From positions 1 through 62,019 of the IMG/VR virus record IMGVR_UViG_3300033571_007564: a DNA stretch of 62,019 nucleotides. One strand, written 5' to 3'. Of this stretch, positions 6,693 to 14,147 are shown piece by piece. Position 1 is the first letter of the stretch. Each line of letters opens with the position of its first letter. Made by a program: the position numbers and the translations under genes. Under the pieces are notes generated by a model that did no database searches, was not told where the DNA came from, and saw nothing but the letters and a program-made list of their open reading frames with translations. The stretch comes from a virus.

Positions 6693-7015
6693 TGCCGCTG
6701 TTTACGCAAGAGATCGAGATCGTGAAGACCAAGACCATGACCATCGTGTTCGAGGCAGCGAACAAGAAGGCCGCCGCCCTCATCGTCGAAGCCCTGCAAG
6801 AGAGTGGGGACGAAGGTCTGTACGAGGAGATATCTGACGAGGGATCGCCCGATGGGTACCCCACGGACGAGACCTTCAGCATGGAGGTGGTTACTGCACC
6901 GATGGCGAAGGTTCCTGGTGGTTACCCCAAGCCTGCCTTCAAGGGCAGTGCGAAGACCTATTCGATGGAGGATTTCGTGGCTGACTGGGTGACCGACAAC
7001 GCGGAGGACGAGTGA
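6692..7015 (+). CDS. Acidic hypothetical protein (107 aa)
   Basis: ATG at 6692 is in TGATG overlap with the HTH gene; an earlier in-frame start at 6545 is a shadow. The N-terminus is beta-like (EIEIVKTKTMTIVFEAANKKAAALIVEAL), which suggests a ferredoxin-like alpha/beta fold. It is followed by an acidic, Gly/Pro-rich middle and an acidic end. It is one of three small genes between the ATPase and the VWA metallopeptidase, so it may serve that module. Function is not known. Confidence 0.8.
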   Translation: MPLFTQEIEIVKTKTMTIVFEAANKKAAALIVEALQESGDEGLYEEISDEGSPDGYPTDETFSMEVVTAPMAKVPGGYPKPAFKGSAKTYSMEDFVADWVTDNAEDE

Positions 7016-7227
7016 TGCCAGCTACTGGCAAGAGGGAACTGGATGAGGGCTACAAGCCACTGGCTTTCGAGGAGCTGGTTGCTGTGTTCCGGGTGATGAG
7101 GGCGCTTGAGCTTCCCGTTGCAACAGGGACTCCAGTGGTTCTTCACACCGGTCTGCTCGAAGACTTGGATCGAGTTCGTTCCGCACTGACACGGATCAAG
7201 TTCATCACACCGGAGGAGACGGCATGA
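7015..7227 (+). CDS. Small hypothetical protein (70 aa)
   Basis: ATG at 7015 overlaps the previous TGA, and the frame ends at 7227, overlapping the ATG of the metallopeptidase gene by four bases (ATGA at 7224-7227). The protein has a helix-loop appearance (FEELVAVFRVMRALEL, LLEDLDRVRSALTRIKF) and no Cys or catalytic motif. Tight coupling on both sides places it in the same operon as the AAA and VWA genes. Confidence 0.8.
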   Translation: MPATGKRELDEGYKPLAFEELVAVFRVMRALELPVATGTPVVLHTGLLEDLDRVRSALTRIKFITPEETA

Positions 7228-8924
7228 CCACAACCACGATCGACCCCGCCATTACACACATGTCGATGCGTGAGAGGGTGATTCACTACCGTCTCATGAC
7301 GTTCCACTGGTTCCCCTACTTGACACCCTACGTATACAGCTTGGTTCTCGTCGAGCGTCCGGGTATCGGAACGATGTCAGTGGACAAGCAGGGTCGCATG
7401 TACTTCGATCCTGCCTTCGTTGCCACCCTCACCTTGGAGCAGGGTGGGTACGTCGTGATGCACGAGGCATGGCATCTCGTCCTTCGGCACTGCCACCGGG
7501 CGAAGGACATCATCGGCGACAACCCCACTCCACGGCAGAGGGGCAGGCTCAACACTGCCTACGACTGCGTGGTGTGGGAGCTGATGGAGTGCATCAAGGA
7601 GCATGCTCCCGTCATCAAGGGCGGCAGCATCGTCACGTTCCCCTTGCTCAAGGCCAAGTACCCGAAGCTCCAGCGGAACATGCTGCCCGCCGTGATCTAC
7701 TCGATCATGCTGGAGCAGGACGAGGCGGAGGAGAAGAAGGCTGCCGAGAAGCGTGAGCAGGAACGGAAGAAGCGGGAGGAGCAGGCCAGGCAGCAGACCC
7801 GGCAGGACAACGATGAGGATGAGTTCGATCCCAAGCCAGTCCCGGGAGAGGACGACGAGCAGGAAGAGTCGTGGGTTCTTGAGTCCGGCGAGGGCGACGA
7901 GAGCTGGGTGCTGAAGACCGGCAGCGAGGCGGCGGAGGATGACCCTGCCGACGACGACGTTGACGGGCCGGAAGAGTCCGACTGCGATGACGGGGACGAC
8001 GAGGAGTGCGGCGGCGATGGCGACGGACCCGATGGGCCGGTCAAGAAGAAGAAGGTGAAGGGCAAGCAGGGGGTGGCTGTCGATGCGAGTGACAAGAGTG
8101 GCAGCGATCAGGATGGTGACGACACCCCCACGGAAGGCACCGACGGTGGTGGCGAAGCTACCCCGCACGACCAGTGGGAAGACATGACCCCGGTCGGCGG
8201 CGGCTCTTGCTCGGATGGCATGTCCCGTGACTACGAGGAAGAACCGAACGACAACTGGGACAGCTACATCGAGGACGAGCTGCTCAACCGGGTGGAGAAG
8301 GAGATCGACAAGGCAGACCAGCCGTGGAGTCCGGGTCGTGGCAACGTGCCGGGCTGCCTGCGGGAGACCATCTCCAACAAGCTCCGGCCCCAGCCCAACC
8401 CATGGGACAAGCTGCGTGCAGCATGTGGACTGGCTGCCGCCAACCCCCGTGGCCGACCGGACTTCACCTATCAGCGGCCCAACCGCAGGCAGGCAGCCAT
8501 GCCCAGCGGTCTGATCCTCAAGGGGCAGCGGAAGTATTCGCCGAAGGCGGTGGTGATCCTCGACTCGTCTGGTTCCATGACCCAGCAGTGCAAGGTGAAG
8601 TGCCTGACCGTGGTGGCACAGGGGCTCAAGGCAGTGGGCGACTTCCGGGTGATCGTCGGTGACACGATGGTCAGGCTGGACGAGCGGTTCACCTCGATGC
8701 CCAGCAGCTTCGAGTTCAAGGGTGGCGGCGGCACCTGCATGGTGACGCTCATCAAGTACGCCGAGGCGAAGTACCACCCGGACCTGATCGTGCTGGGTAC
8801 CGACTGCGGGACGGGCTGGCCGGACAAGGCGACCAAGGCGCAGCTCATCGTGGCTGCCACGATCGACGGGTACGTCCCCAAGTGGGCGACCAAGGTTCTG
8901 ATACCCGACGAGGGGAAGAAGTGA
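7224..8924 (+). CDS. Metallopeptidase-VWA protein, DUF2201/COG3864-like (566 aa)
   Basis: ATG at 7224 is in ATGA overlap with the previous gene. Residues 79-91 carry MHEAWHLVLRHCH, a zincin-type HExxH motif (H80, E81, H84) with further His at 89 and 91, as in the DUF2201 metallopeptidase-like domain. Residues 165-340 or so form a long, very acidic low-complexity linker. The C-terminal VWA-like domain has the MIDAS motif DSSGS at 447-451. This N-terminal zincin plus C-terminal VWA order matches the COG3864 type, usually a neighbour of MoxR ATPases, and such an ATPase lies at 5356. A proteolytic or remodelling complex is the likely product; its target is unknown. Confidence 0.88.
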   Translation: MTTTTIDPAITHMSMRERVIHYRLMTFHWFPYLTPYVYSLVLVERPGIGTMSVDKQGRMYFDPAFVATLTLEQGGYVVMHEAWHLVLRHCHRAKDIIGDNPTPRQRGRLNTAYDCVVWELMECIKEHAPVIKGGSIVTFPLLKAKYPKLQRNMLPAVIYSIMLEQDEAEEKKAAEKREQERKKREEQARQQTRQDNDEDEFDPKPVPGEDDEQEESWVLESGEGDESWVLKTGSEAAEDDPADDDVDGPEESDCDDGDDEECGGDGDGPDGPVKKKKVKGKQGVAVDASDKSGSDQDGDDTPTEGTDGGGEATPHDQWEDMTPVGGGSCSDGMSRDYEEEPNDNWDSYIEDELLNRVEKEIDKADQPWSPGRGNVPGCLRETISNKLRPQPNPWDKLRAACGLAAANPRGRPDFTYQRPNRRQAAMPSGLILKGQRKYSPKAVVILDSSGSMTQQCKVKCLTVVAQGLKAVGDFRVIVGDTMVRLDERFTSMPSSFEFKGGGGTCMVTLIKYAEAKYHPDLIVLGTDCGTGWPDKATKAQLIVAATIDGYVPKWATKVLIPDEGKK

Positions 8925-9277
8925 TGGCACACACACCTGGCATGTGGGGCATCGGGTTTGACGGCAACGGCTGGCAAGACGCCGACATGGTCATCGTCGC
9001 TCAGGGGCTGGGGATGGTCTGCAAAATCCCCCGCCACCTCGACGGCCTGTACCAGGGGTGGAACCCCACGGTTTGCCGGACGCACGAGCACCAGGAGGCG
9101 AACGCCAATCTGATTGCCGCAGCACCGGACCTGCTCGCTGCACTGAAGCTGCTGCGAGACCCGGGCGGCGAAGGGAAGTGGGTGTGCTACTGCACCGACC
9201 CGGAGTATGCGGGGCGGAAGTGCGAGAACTGCGTGGCCACCGATGCGATCAACAAGGCGGAAGGCAGGACGGCATGA
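8924..9277 (+). CDS. Phage protein with NLIAAAPDLLAAL motif and Cys-rich end (117 aa)
   Basis: ATG at 8924 overlaps the stop of the metallopeptidase gene. The motif ANANLIAAAPDLLAALKLL is widespread in small phage and prophage proteins of unknown role. The C-terminal part has several Cys (VCYCTDPEYAGRKCENC), which could bind zinc. The stop overlaps the next ATG by four bases. It is probably a late member of the AAA-VWA operon. Confidence 0.8.
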   Translation: MAHTPGMWGIGFDGNGWQDADMVIVAQGLGMVCKIPRHLDGLYQGWNPTVCRTHEHQEANANLIAAAPDLLAALKLLRDPGGEGKWVCYCTDPEYAGRKCENCVATDAINKAEGRTA

Positions 9278-9405
9278 CACCCACCGGCATCAGGATTCTG
9301 ATCGGTGCGATCCTGGTGGTGGCTGGGGTGAGCAGCGTGGGCTGCATCTGCGTGGCAGTGCGGGTACTCAAGGACCTGGAACGACGAGGAGGACGGCGAT
9401 GGTGA
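9274..9405 (+). CDS. Single-pass membrane mini-protein (43 aa)
   Basis: ATG at 9274 is in ATGA overlap with the previous gene. Residues 6-33 form one hydrophobic helix (IRILIGAILVVAGVSSVGCICVAV), followed by a short basic tail (LKDLERRGGRRW), which predicts N-out, C-in topology. Function is unknown; early phage membrane peptides of this kind sometimes act on the host envelope, but nothing here proves it. Confidence 0.7.
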   Translation: MTPTGIRILIGAILVVAGVSSVGCICVAVRVLKDLERRGGRRW

Positions 9406-9650
9406 GCAACATTGACCCCTTTGGTTCATACGAGGATCGGATAGCAGAGCTGGAGGACGACAACCACAAGCTCACGATGTGCTGCCTGCTCATGTCGGAG
9501 CTGCTCGGTGCGAAGGCCGACGACGAGACCGACGAGGAGTTTGAGTTGAACCGTGCTTCGATCGGGGCGGAGGTGGTCCGCAGCGTGGTCGATCTCATGC
9601 GGCAGAAGAAGCTCGATCGCATGCGACTCGAACAGAAGGGAGGTGAGTGA
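9399..9650 (+). CDS. Acidic coiled-coil hypothetical protein (83 aa)
   Basis: ATG at 9399 lies inside the last codons of the membrane peptide gene, with GAGGA a few bases before. The sequence is acidic and helical (YEDRIAELEDDNHKLTMCCLLMSELLGAK, VVRSVVDLMRQKKLDRMRLEQK), with a heptad-like start. No family is recognised. The stop overlaps the next ATG (TGATG at 9648-9652). Confidence 0.75.
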   Translation: MVSNIDPFGSYEDRIAELEDDNHKLTMCCLLMSELLGAKADDETDEEFELNRASIGAEVVRSVVDLMRQKKLDRMRLEQKGGE

Positions 9651-10018
9651 TGCGAGACAACCTCGACAACGTCAAGCCTGGCGATGAGCTGATCCTGCAC
9701 GACAGCGGCTGGGGGCGGGACGAGTTCGTCGTCAAGGTGGAGCGGGTGACGGCGACTGCCATCGCAATCGTGGGCAGTAAGAGCCTGTACCGCAAGAAGG
9801 ACGGCAGGGTGAGGGGCGAGTCAAGCCCGTGGCACTGGTCGTCGCTGCGGATTCCCGCCGCCGGGGAGCTGGAGCGTGTCCGAAAGGACATGAAGGAGCG
9901 GCAGGCATACGACTTCGTTCGTGACTGGATTGGCAGCCACAAGCGACACCCGGTGTGCATCAAGCTCAAGGCGATCATCGAAGCGGAGGCGAAGGGAGAT
10001 GCCAAGCCAGCCAACTAA
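9650..10018 (+). CDS. Hypothetical protein with SH3-like N-terminus (122 aa)
   Basis: ATG at 9650 is chosen over the GTG at 9647 because of the TGATG overlap. The first 70 residues are beta-strand-like with turns (KPGDELILHDSGWGRDEFVVKVERVTATAIAIVG), which suggests a small barrel. The rest is a basic helix pair. Such folds often bind nucleic acid or protein, but I cannot name a family. The end overlaps the LexA-like gene by 20 bases. Confidence 0.75.
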   Translation: MRDNLDNVKPGDELILHDSGWGRDEFVVKVERVTATAIAIVGSKSLYRKKDGRVRGESSPWHWSSLRIPAAGELERVRKDMKERQAYDFVRDWIGSHKRHPVCIKLKAIIEAEAKGDAKPAN

Positions 10019-10229
10019 GCGGCAGTTGACGATGCTGCGGTTCGTCGCTCGGTATGTCTACGAGCACGGGCGACAGCCCAGCTACCAGGAAGTGTGCGAG
10101 CACTTCGGGTGGCGCAGCAGGAACGCAGTGACTTCCCACCTGACGAGGCTGGAGAAGTCAGGTGTGATCCAGATGCACCACGGCAGGCGGGCGATCGTGT
10201 TCAAGGGAGACTGGAAGAACTACCTATAG
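9999..10229 (+). CDS. LexA-type winged-helix DNA-binding protein without protease domain (76 aa)
   Basis: ATG at 9999 has GAAGGGA just upstream and lies in the end of the previous gene. The sequence KRQLTMLRFVARYVYEHG, PSYQEVCEHFGWRS and VTSHLTRLEKSGVI follows the LexA N-terminal winged-helix domain closely: helix 1, the helix 2 to helix 3 HTH, then the wing. The LexA autoproteolytic domain is missing. It could compete with host LexA for SOS operators or act as an early-gene repressor. Family assignment is from pattern recognition; operator sites were not identified. Confidence 0.8.
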   Translation: MPSQPTKRQLTMLRFVARYVYEHGRQPSYQEVCEHFGWRSRNAVTSHLTRLEKSGVIQMHHGRRAIVFKGDWKNYL

Positions 10230-10242
10230 AAGGGAGGACGGC

Positions 10243-11508
10243 ATGGCGACGGCAATGGCAGTGAAGTCCACGGCGAGGACGGTGCTGACCTACAGCCTGC
10301 TGATGCGGATGGCTCTTGATCTGCGGATGCGGGATGCGACTGCGTTCAGCAGCCTGACTACTGGTCGTGGCACCGAGGCGATGGTGCGAGGGCTGATCGT
10401 GAAGTGGGTGCTTCGCAACAACACCTCTCGCTTCGAGTTGTATTACGAGCGGAAGAGAAGAATGAAGGCGTGGCATCGACTTCCACTTGCTTTTGTCTAC
10501 GGAAACCCTCGCGGCGGGAAGATGTACAGCTACTTCGACATGAAGCTGATGCCCACCACCCCGCCGACCCTGATCGAGAAGTACCTGCCGATTCACTTGA
10601 TTGGAGGGAGGATACATGGGTGGAAGACCTGCTCCTACACCAACTTCAAGGCGACAAACGCCGACGGCTCGCTATCGGACAGGAGTGGCGAGTGGTCGGT
10701 GAGGAAGGGCAAGGGCGCCAGCCCTGGGTACCCGAGCATGGCGATGGCCATCGACGACTCCACTGGCAAGTTTGTCAGCAAGTCTGAGAGCGACCAGTGG
10801 AACTTCGGGTCGTGGAATCGGAACGGATACTGCGACACGGGGGTTGTCCCTCACTCCAGCATCAGCAAAACCGAATGGCTCAAGTCGGTTGCCAGCATGC
10901 CGGGCATCGACCAGCGGCTGACCATCGAGTGTGCCCTGCGGTGTGCCAAAGCTGCGATGGAGCTGACGGCAGAGTTCCCCGCCATTCGTGCTGTCTACCT
11001 GCCAGCCAGGGAGTCGATCCCGGAGACCGGCGCCATCACGAACGACCAGAGTGGGTTCCGACTGGACGGCAGCGTGAGGCATTGCGTTGCCCTTGGGTTT
11101 GAAGGGACAACGCCGTGCCGGTACTGGTACATGCCGGAGATCGTGCTGTTCTGGGCTGAGGGTCAGCCGACTGTGTCGCAGACCGACTGGGCATCCATCT
11201 CGATCGTCGTGCCGCCACACGGAAACAGCGAGCTCACTTCAACCGGCGACTACAAATCGCCAGCGATGGCGCATGTTCTTCGCAACTCGGAGCGGGCCCA
11301 CCAAACGCTCCGTGCCTTCAAGCCGGGCTGCGGAGTAGGACACGGATGCGCCAAGTGGGAGGAGCACCGCGACCGGGCGTGGGTCCGGCTGTTCTCTGGC
11401 GAGAAGACCCCGATGATGCCCACCGCCTACCCGCTTGCGATGAAACCGGGCGACCTGAAGGACATGGTCCACGGGAAGTTCACGATCGATTCCCTTCCGA
11501 TGCTATGA
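10243..11508 (+). CDS. Unrecognised 421-residue protein of the early region
   Basis: ATG at 10243 follows AAGGGAGG by six bases. The protein is basic and Trp/Tyr-rich, has no membrane segment and shows no Walker, zincin or nuclease motif that I can see. Notable parts are a Lys/Gly-rich segment near residue 155, a stretch YLPARESIPETGAITNDQSG near residue 250, and a Cys/His cluster near residue 365 (GCGVGHGCAKWEEH). It is by far the longest early gene without an assignment and may be an enzyme. Structure prediction would help most here. Confidence 0.8.
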   Translation: MATAMAVKSTARTVLTYSLLMRMALDLRMRDATAFSSLTTGRGTEAMVRGLIVKWVLRNNTSRFELYYERKRRMKAWHRLPLAFVYGNPRGGKMYSYFDMKLMPTTPPTLIEKYLPIHLIGGRIHGWKTCSYTNFKATNADGSLSDRSGEWSVRKGKGASPGYPSMAMAIDDSTGKFVSKSESDQWNFGSWNRNGYCDTGVVPHSSISKTEWLKSVASMPGIDQRLTIECALRCAKAAMELTAEFPAIRAVYLPARESIPETGAITNDQSGFRLDGSVRHCVALGFEGTTPCRYWYMPEIVLFWAEGQPTVSQTDWASISIVVPPHGNSELTSTGDYKSPAMAHVLRNSERAHQTLRAFKPGCGVGHGCAKWEEHRDRAWVRLFSGEKTPMMPTAYPLAMKPGDLKDMVHGKFTIDSLPML

Positions 11509-11518
11509 GGAACAAGAC

Positions 11519-11746
11519 ATGATTCAAGCACTGGTGTTTATCTATGCCCTCACCTGGCTTTTCACCTATGAAAGCAGGTGGTCTTCGAGGACAATCTTCT
11601 GGTCCTTGTGGTGCGTGGACTTGGCTGTCCTGTTCCTGGGAGCGGGCGTGCCGGTGCCACTCGGGATTCACTTCCTGATGGCGATCGTCGGCCTGCTCTC
11701 CCCTGTGTTCCTGGCTCAATGCACCATTCCACCATTCAAGGATTGA
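11519..11746 (+). CDS. Membrane protein with two or three helices (75 aa)
   Basis: ATG at 11519 has GAGGAACA upstream. Hydrophobic segments span about residues 3-17, 26-43 and 48-66 (ALVFIYALTWLF, FWSLWCVDLAVLFLGAGV, FLMAIVGLLSPVFLA), separated by a short loop SRWSSRT. No family is recognised. A one-base gap separates it from the next ATG at 11748. Confidence 0.75.
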   Translation: MIQALVFIYALTWLFTYESRWSSRTIFWSLWCVDLAVLFLGAGVPVPLGIHFLMAIVGLLSPVFLAQCTIPPFKD

Positions 11747-11747
11747 C

Positions 11748-12059
11748 ATGGCAATACCAAATAGACAGCTTGGCGTCTATGGCTACATCGTGATCTACAA
11801 ACCTAAGCCTGATGCTAAGGAGTGGATCGCAGAGCAGGATGACGAATACCGACATCTGCCTGCACACTACCCGCTGATGGACGAGGCGCTGGATCGAGTC
11901 GAGTACCTACGCACGAAGGGGATCGTGGCTCGTGTTGCCGCACTCGTGGCAGAGTCCACTGACACACCAGAAGAGTTCGAGGCTAACCGCAATGGCGAAG
12001 AAGAAGACGACGACGGCAGCGGCGACAGAGAAGTCGAAGATAGCGAAGGCGGCGGCTGA
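11748..12059 (+). CDS. Acidic hypothetical protein (103 aa)
   Basis: ATG at 11748 follows the previous stop after one base. The first 80 residues look like a compact alpha/beta domain (LGVYGYIVIYKPKPDAKEWI, then a helix EALDRVEYLRTKG). The last 25 residues are almost all Glu, Asp and Gly, which resembles a disordered acidic tail. The tail region overlaps the start of the next gene in another frame (68 bases). Confidence 0.7.
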   Translation: MAIPNRQLGVYGYIVIYKPKPDAKEWIAEQDDEYRHLPAHYPLMDEALDRVEYLRTKGIVARVAALVAESTDTPEEFEANRNGEEEDDDGSGDREVEDSEGGG

Positions 12060-12486
12060 GAGGCGCGTGCCGACGGATAAGTTCATCGCTGCCTACCTGA
12101 AGGCGGTGATGTCGGGCACGACCCGGGAGGAGCTGTCCAAGCAGATTGGCATCAGCCCCGACTCGATCTACCAACGCATCTACGACATGCACAACAAGGG
12201 GGTGGACAAGAAGATGTTCCCGCATCTCCCCACCACCGGACGGCAGTCGTTCCTCGACCGAGTCCAAGCTGCGGTGAACGACTTCAAGAAGACCAACGGA
12301 GGGCAGGCAGCGGTCGTTGCTGCTGCCACCACGCCAGCGGTGAAGGCCGTGCGGAAGGGGAAGCCTCCCGCCGAGAAGCCTGCTGCCCCGCCCGTGACTG
12401 TCGATCCCCCTGTCGGGGACGACGGCGATCTCGATCCGTCGGCTGCGTTGGAGCGCATGCTGGACGGCGGGGACATCCCGTTTTGA
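11992..12486 (+). CDS. Basic HTH protein with Pro/Ala linker (164 aa)
   Basis: ATG at 11992 has CGAGG about ten bases upstream; the in-frame start at 11932 has no site. The first 25 residues are Lys/Ala/Thr-rich. Residues 40-75 contain SGTTREELSKQIGISPDSIYQRIYDMHNKG, an HTH with a clear turn at IGIS. It is followed by a helix, a Pro/Ala/Val-rich linker and an acidic end DGGDIPF. The acidic C-terminal tip resembles the tails of single-strand DNA-binding proteins, but no OB fold is evident. It is a likely DNA-binding regulator. Confidence 0.75.
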   Translation: MAKKKTTTAAATEKSKIAKAAAERRVPTDKFIAAYLKAVMSGTTREELSKQIGISPDSIYQRIYDMHNKGVDKKMFPHLPTTGRQSFLDRVQAAVNDFKKTNGGQAAVVAAATTPAVKAVRKGKPPAEKPAAPPVTVDPPVGDDGDLDPSAALERMLDGGDIPF

Positions 12487-12547
12487 TGACCGACCCGGTG
12501 GGCTGGGCGTCAGCAGTGGCGCCCGGCCTGCCATCCGGAGGACCAAC

Positions 12548-12745
12548 ATGATCGTTCTATTCAAGGTGACCTGGAACTGCCCCGACGATGGAAGGGTGCA
12601 GCAGTGGTTCACCACGCAGATCAAGGCGTGCAACTTCATGGCAAAGCAGGGGCCTGCCTGCACGCTGGAGGAGGTGAAGGTGCCGAAGACCCGGCTCGCT
12701 CTGTGTGAGTGGCTGAACACCCACTTCTCCACGGACAACGGGTGA
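12548..12745 (+). CDS. Small hypothetical protein (65 aa)
   Basis: ATG at 12548 with CGGAGGA about eight bases ahead. It appears compact and alpha/beta (MIVLFKVTWNCPDDG, then a helix with KACNFMAKQG, then ALCEWLNTHF), with four Cys spread through the chain. No family is recognised. The 61-base gap before it holds nothing recognisable. Confidence 0.75.
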   Translation: MIVLFKVTWNCPDDGRVQQWFTTQIKACNFMAKQGPACTLEEVKVPKTRLALCEWLNTHFSTDNG

Positions 12746-12748
12746 TCC

Positions 12749-13099
12749 ATGGCGAGCAGACCAAGGTATGCCAAGCCCACCGCCTTCGACGAGATTGATC
12801 TTCGGCAGAAGTACACGAGAGCGATGGAGGCTGGCGGGCTTCGTCGGATGTCAGACGGGGAGAGCATGACCAGCTTCCCGTTCTGCCGGGCCAGGAAGGT
12901 GTTTCTTATCTGGTACGCGGGGGCGAACCCTAAGAATCCACGGGTCACCGCCCGTGTGCCAGTGTTTATCCCCATGGCGAACCACGAGTACGAGCGTGCG
13001 TTCATCACGGGACTGATTCGTGAAAACTCAAGGGCGCTTTCAGAAGTCGGACTCACCGACGACGCCGATGCGAACGCAGCACTAAGGATGTGTCTATGA
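12749..13099 (+). CDS. Hypothetical protein (116 aa)
   Basis: ATG at 12749 lies three bases after the previous stop. The sequence has a basic N-terminus, a segment VFLIWYAGANPKNPRVTARVPVFIPM that looks like a beta hairpin, and an acidic, Ala-rich helical end. No motif is recognised. The stop overlaps the next ATG (ATGA at 13096-13099). Confidence 0.75.
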   Translation: MASRPRYAKPTAFDEIDLRQKYTRAMEAGGLRRMSDGESMTSFPFCRARKVFLIWYAGANPKNPRVTARVPVFIPMANHEYERAFITGLIRENSRALSEVGLTDDADANAALRMCL

Positions 13100-13854
13100 G
13101 AACCACGCTTGGAACCTTCGTGAGCCTGGACGACTACAACAAACTGCGGGAGGAGCTGGCAGTTGCCGAGGCGGAAGTCACGAGACTGCGATCCATCCTT
13201 CCACCGGGTGGCAATCGTGCCGAGGGCGGGGTGAGCGAGGCGTCTTGGTCTGTGCATGCCGAGAAGGTCACTGGAGAGAGAGACACCTGGAAGGAGCGTG
13301 CGGAGAAGGCCGAGGCGGAGTTGGCAGAACTGAAGGAGCCACGATCTCCGCTGGGGTACTGCGTGCTGGACGAGTACCGCAACCTCGATTCTCAGTTCAT
13401 GCCTCGACTGAAAGAGAGCGCCATGGTGTGTGTGGCTGGCAACAAGCTGGGCATTGAGGTGGCGAGGAAGCGGGTGGTTCCGTTCTACATCCAGCCGCAG
13501 CAGTCGGCGGTTCCACTCGACGCGGAGCACAAGAAGATTCTCCGCGACATTGCCATATGGCTGGACAAGCAGCACGGGTACAACAACTGGGCGAGGGTGA
13601 TCCGCGTTGCCGTCGGAGACCTGCCACCCCAGTTCCCTGCCGGTGGCAAGATCATGGGCGACTGGGTTGCTCGGTATGCCACGGAGTTCGAGCTCTACGG
13701 CACGCCGTCCGAGGAGCTCAACCGGAAGGAGCTTCTGGCCACGGTCGGCTGGCTGAACCACCAACTGGAGCTGGAGCGTCAGAACCACGCGAGCTCCCTG
13801 GAGTTGCAGAAGGCGATGCGAGGACGATTCAAGACCCGGAAGGAGGTGGGGTGA
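13096..13854 (+). CDS. Coiled-coil hypothetical protein (252 aa)
   Basis: ATG at 13096 is in ATGA overlap with the previous gene and has AAGGA seven bases ahead; the GTG at 13090 is rejected. Residues 12-85 are largely a charged coiled coil (YNKLREELAVAEAEVTRLRS, WKERAEKAEAELAELKE). The middle has a small alpha/beta domain and the C-terminus is another helix. Proteins of this build are common and unassigned in phage early regions. It may be an adaptor or structural protein. Confidence 0.8.
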   Translation: MRTTLGTFVSLDDYNKLREELAVAEAEVTRLRSILPPGGNRAEGGVSEASWSVHAEKVTGERDTWKERAEKAEAELAELKEPRSPLGYCVLDEYRNLDSQFMPRLKESAMVCVAGNKLGIEVARKRVVPFYIQPQQSAVPLDAEHKKILRDIAIWLDKQHGYNNWARVIRVAVGDLPPQFPAGGKIMGDWVARYATEFELYGTPSEELNRKELLATVGWLNHQLELERQNHASSLELQKAMRGRFKTRKEVG

Positions 13855-14147
13855 TGTTGACTGCTCTCTTCTGGTTCCTTGCTTTCCTTGGCTCCGTTGT
13901 GGCGGTGGGCGGGCTGCTCGTGCTGCTCTGCGTTGCAATCGGAGTGGCGTCCGACCGGATCATCCAGGCACGACGGGGGCACGACCCCCTCCTCTTGACC
14001 CGGTGGGAGAAGGATGCCATTGCCAGTGCGGTCGGGACCTGCCGTCAGGCAGCGGAGGATGTGCGGTCCAACGGGCCGGACTTCGACGGGGTAGAGGACG
14101 ATCAGGTGGCGACGGCACTCGAAGCTATCCTCGCAAGGAGCAAGTGA
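13854..14147 (+). CDS. N-terminally anchored membrane protein (97 aa)
   Basis: ATG at 13854 overlaps the previous TGA. Residues 2-33 form a long hydrophobic stretch (LFWFLAFLGSVVAVGGLLVLLCVAIGVA), probably one or two helices. It is followed by a soluble helical domain with an acidic end. The stop overlaps the ATG of the serine recombinase gene. Function is not known. Confidence 0.75.
   Translation: MLTALFWFLAFLGSVVAVGGLLVLLCVAIGVASDRIIQARRGHDPLLLTRWEKDAIASAVGTCRQAAEDVRSNGPDFDGVEDDQVATALEAILARSK

Noticed and set aside
7377-8936. A 519-codon frame on the minus strand opposite the metallopeptidase-VWA gene
   Set aside because: The sense frame has HExxH and MIDAS motifs. The antisense product is Leu/Val/His-rich shadow sequence that mirrors the acidic linker.
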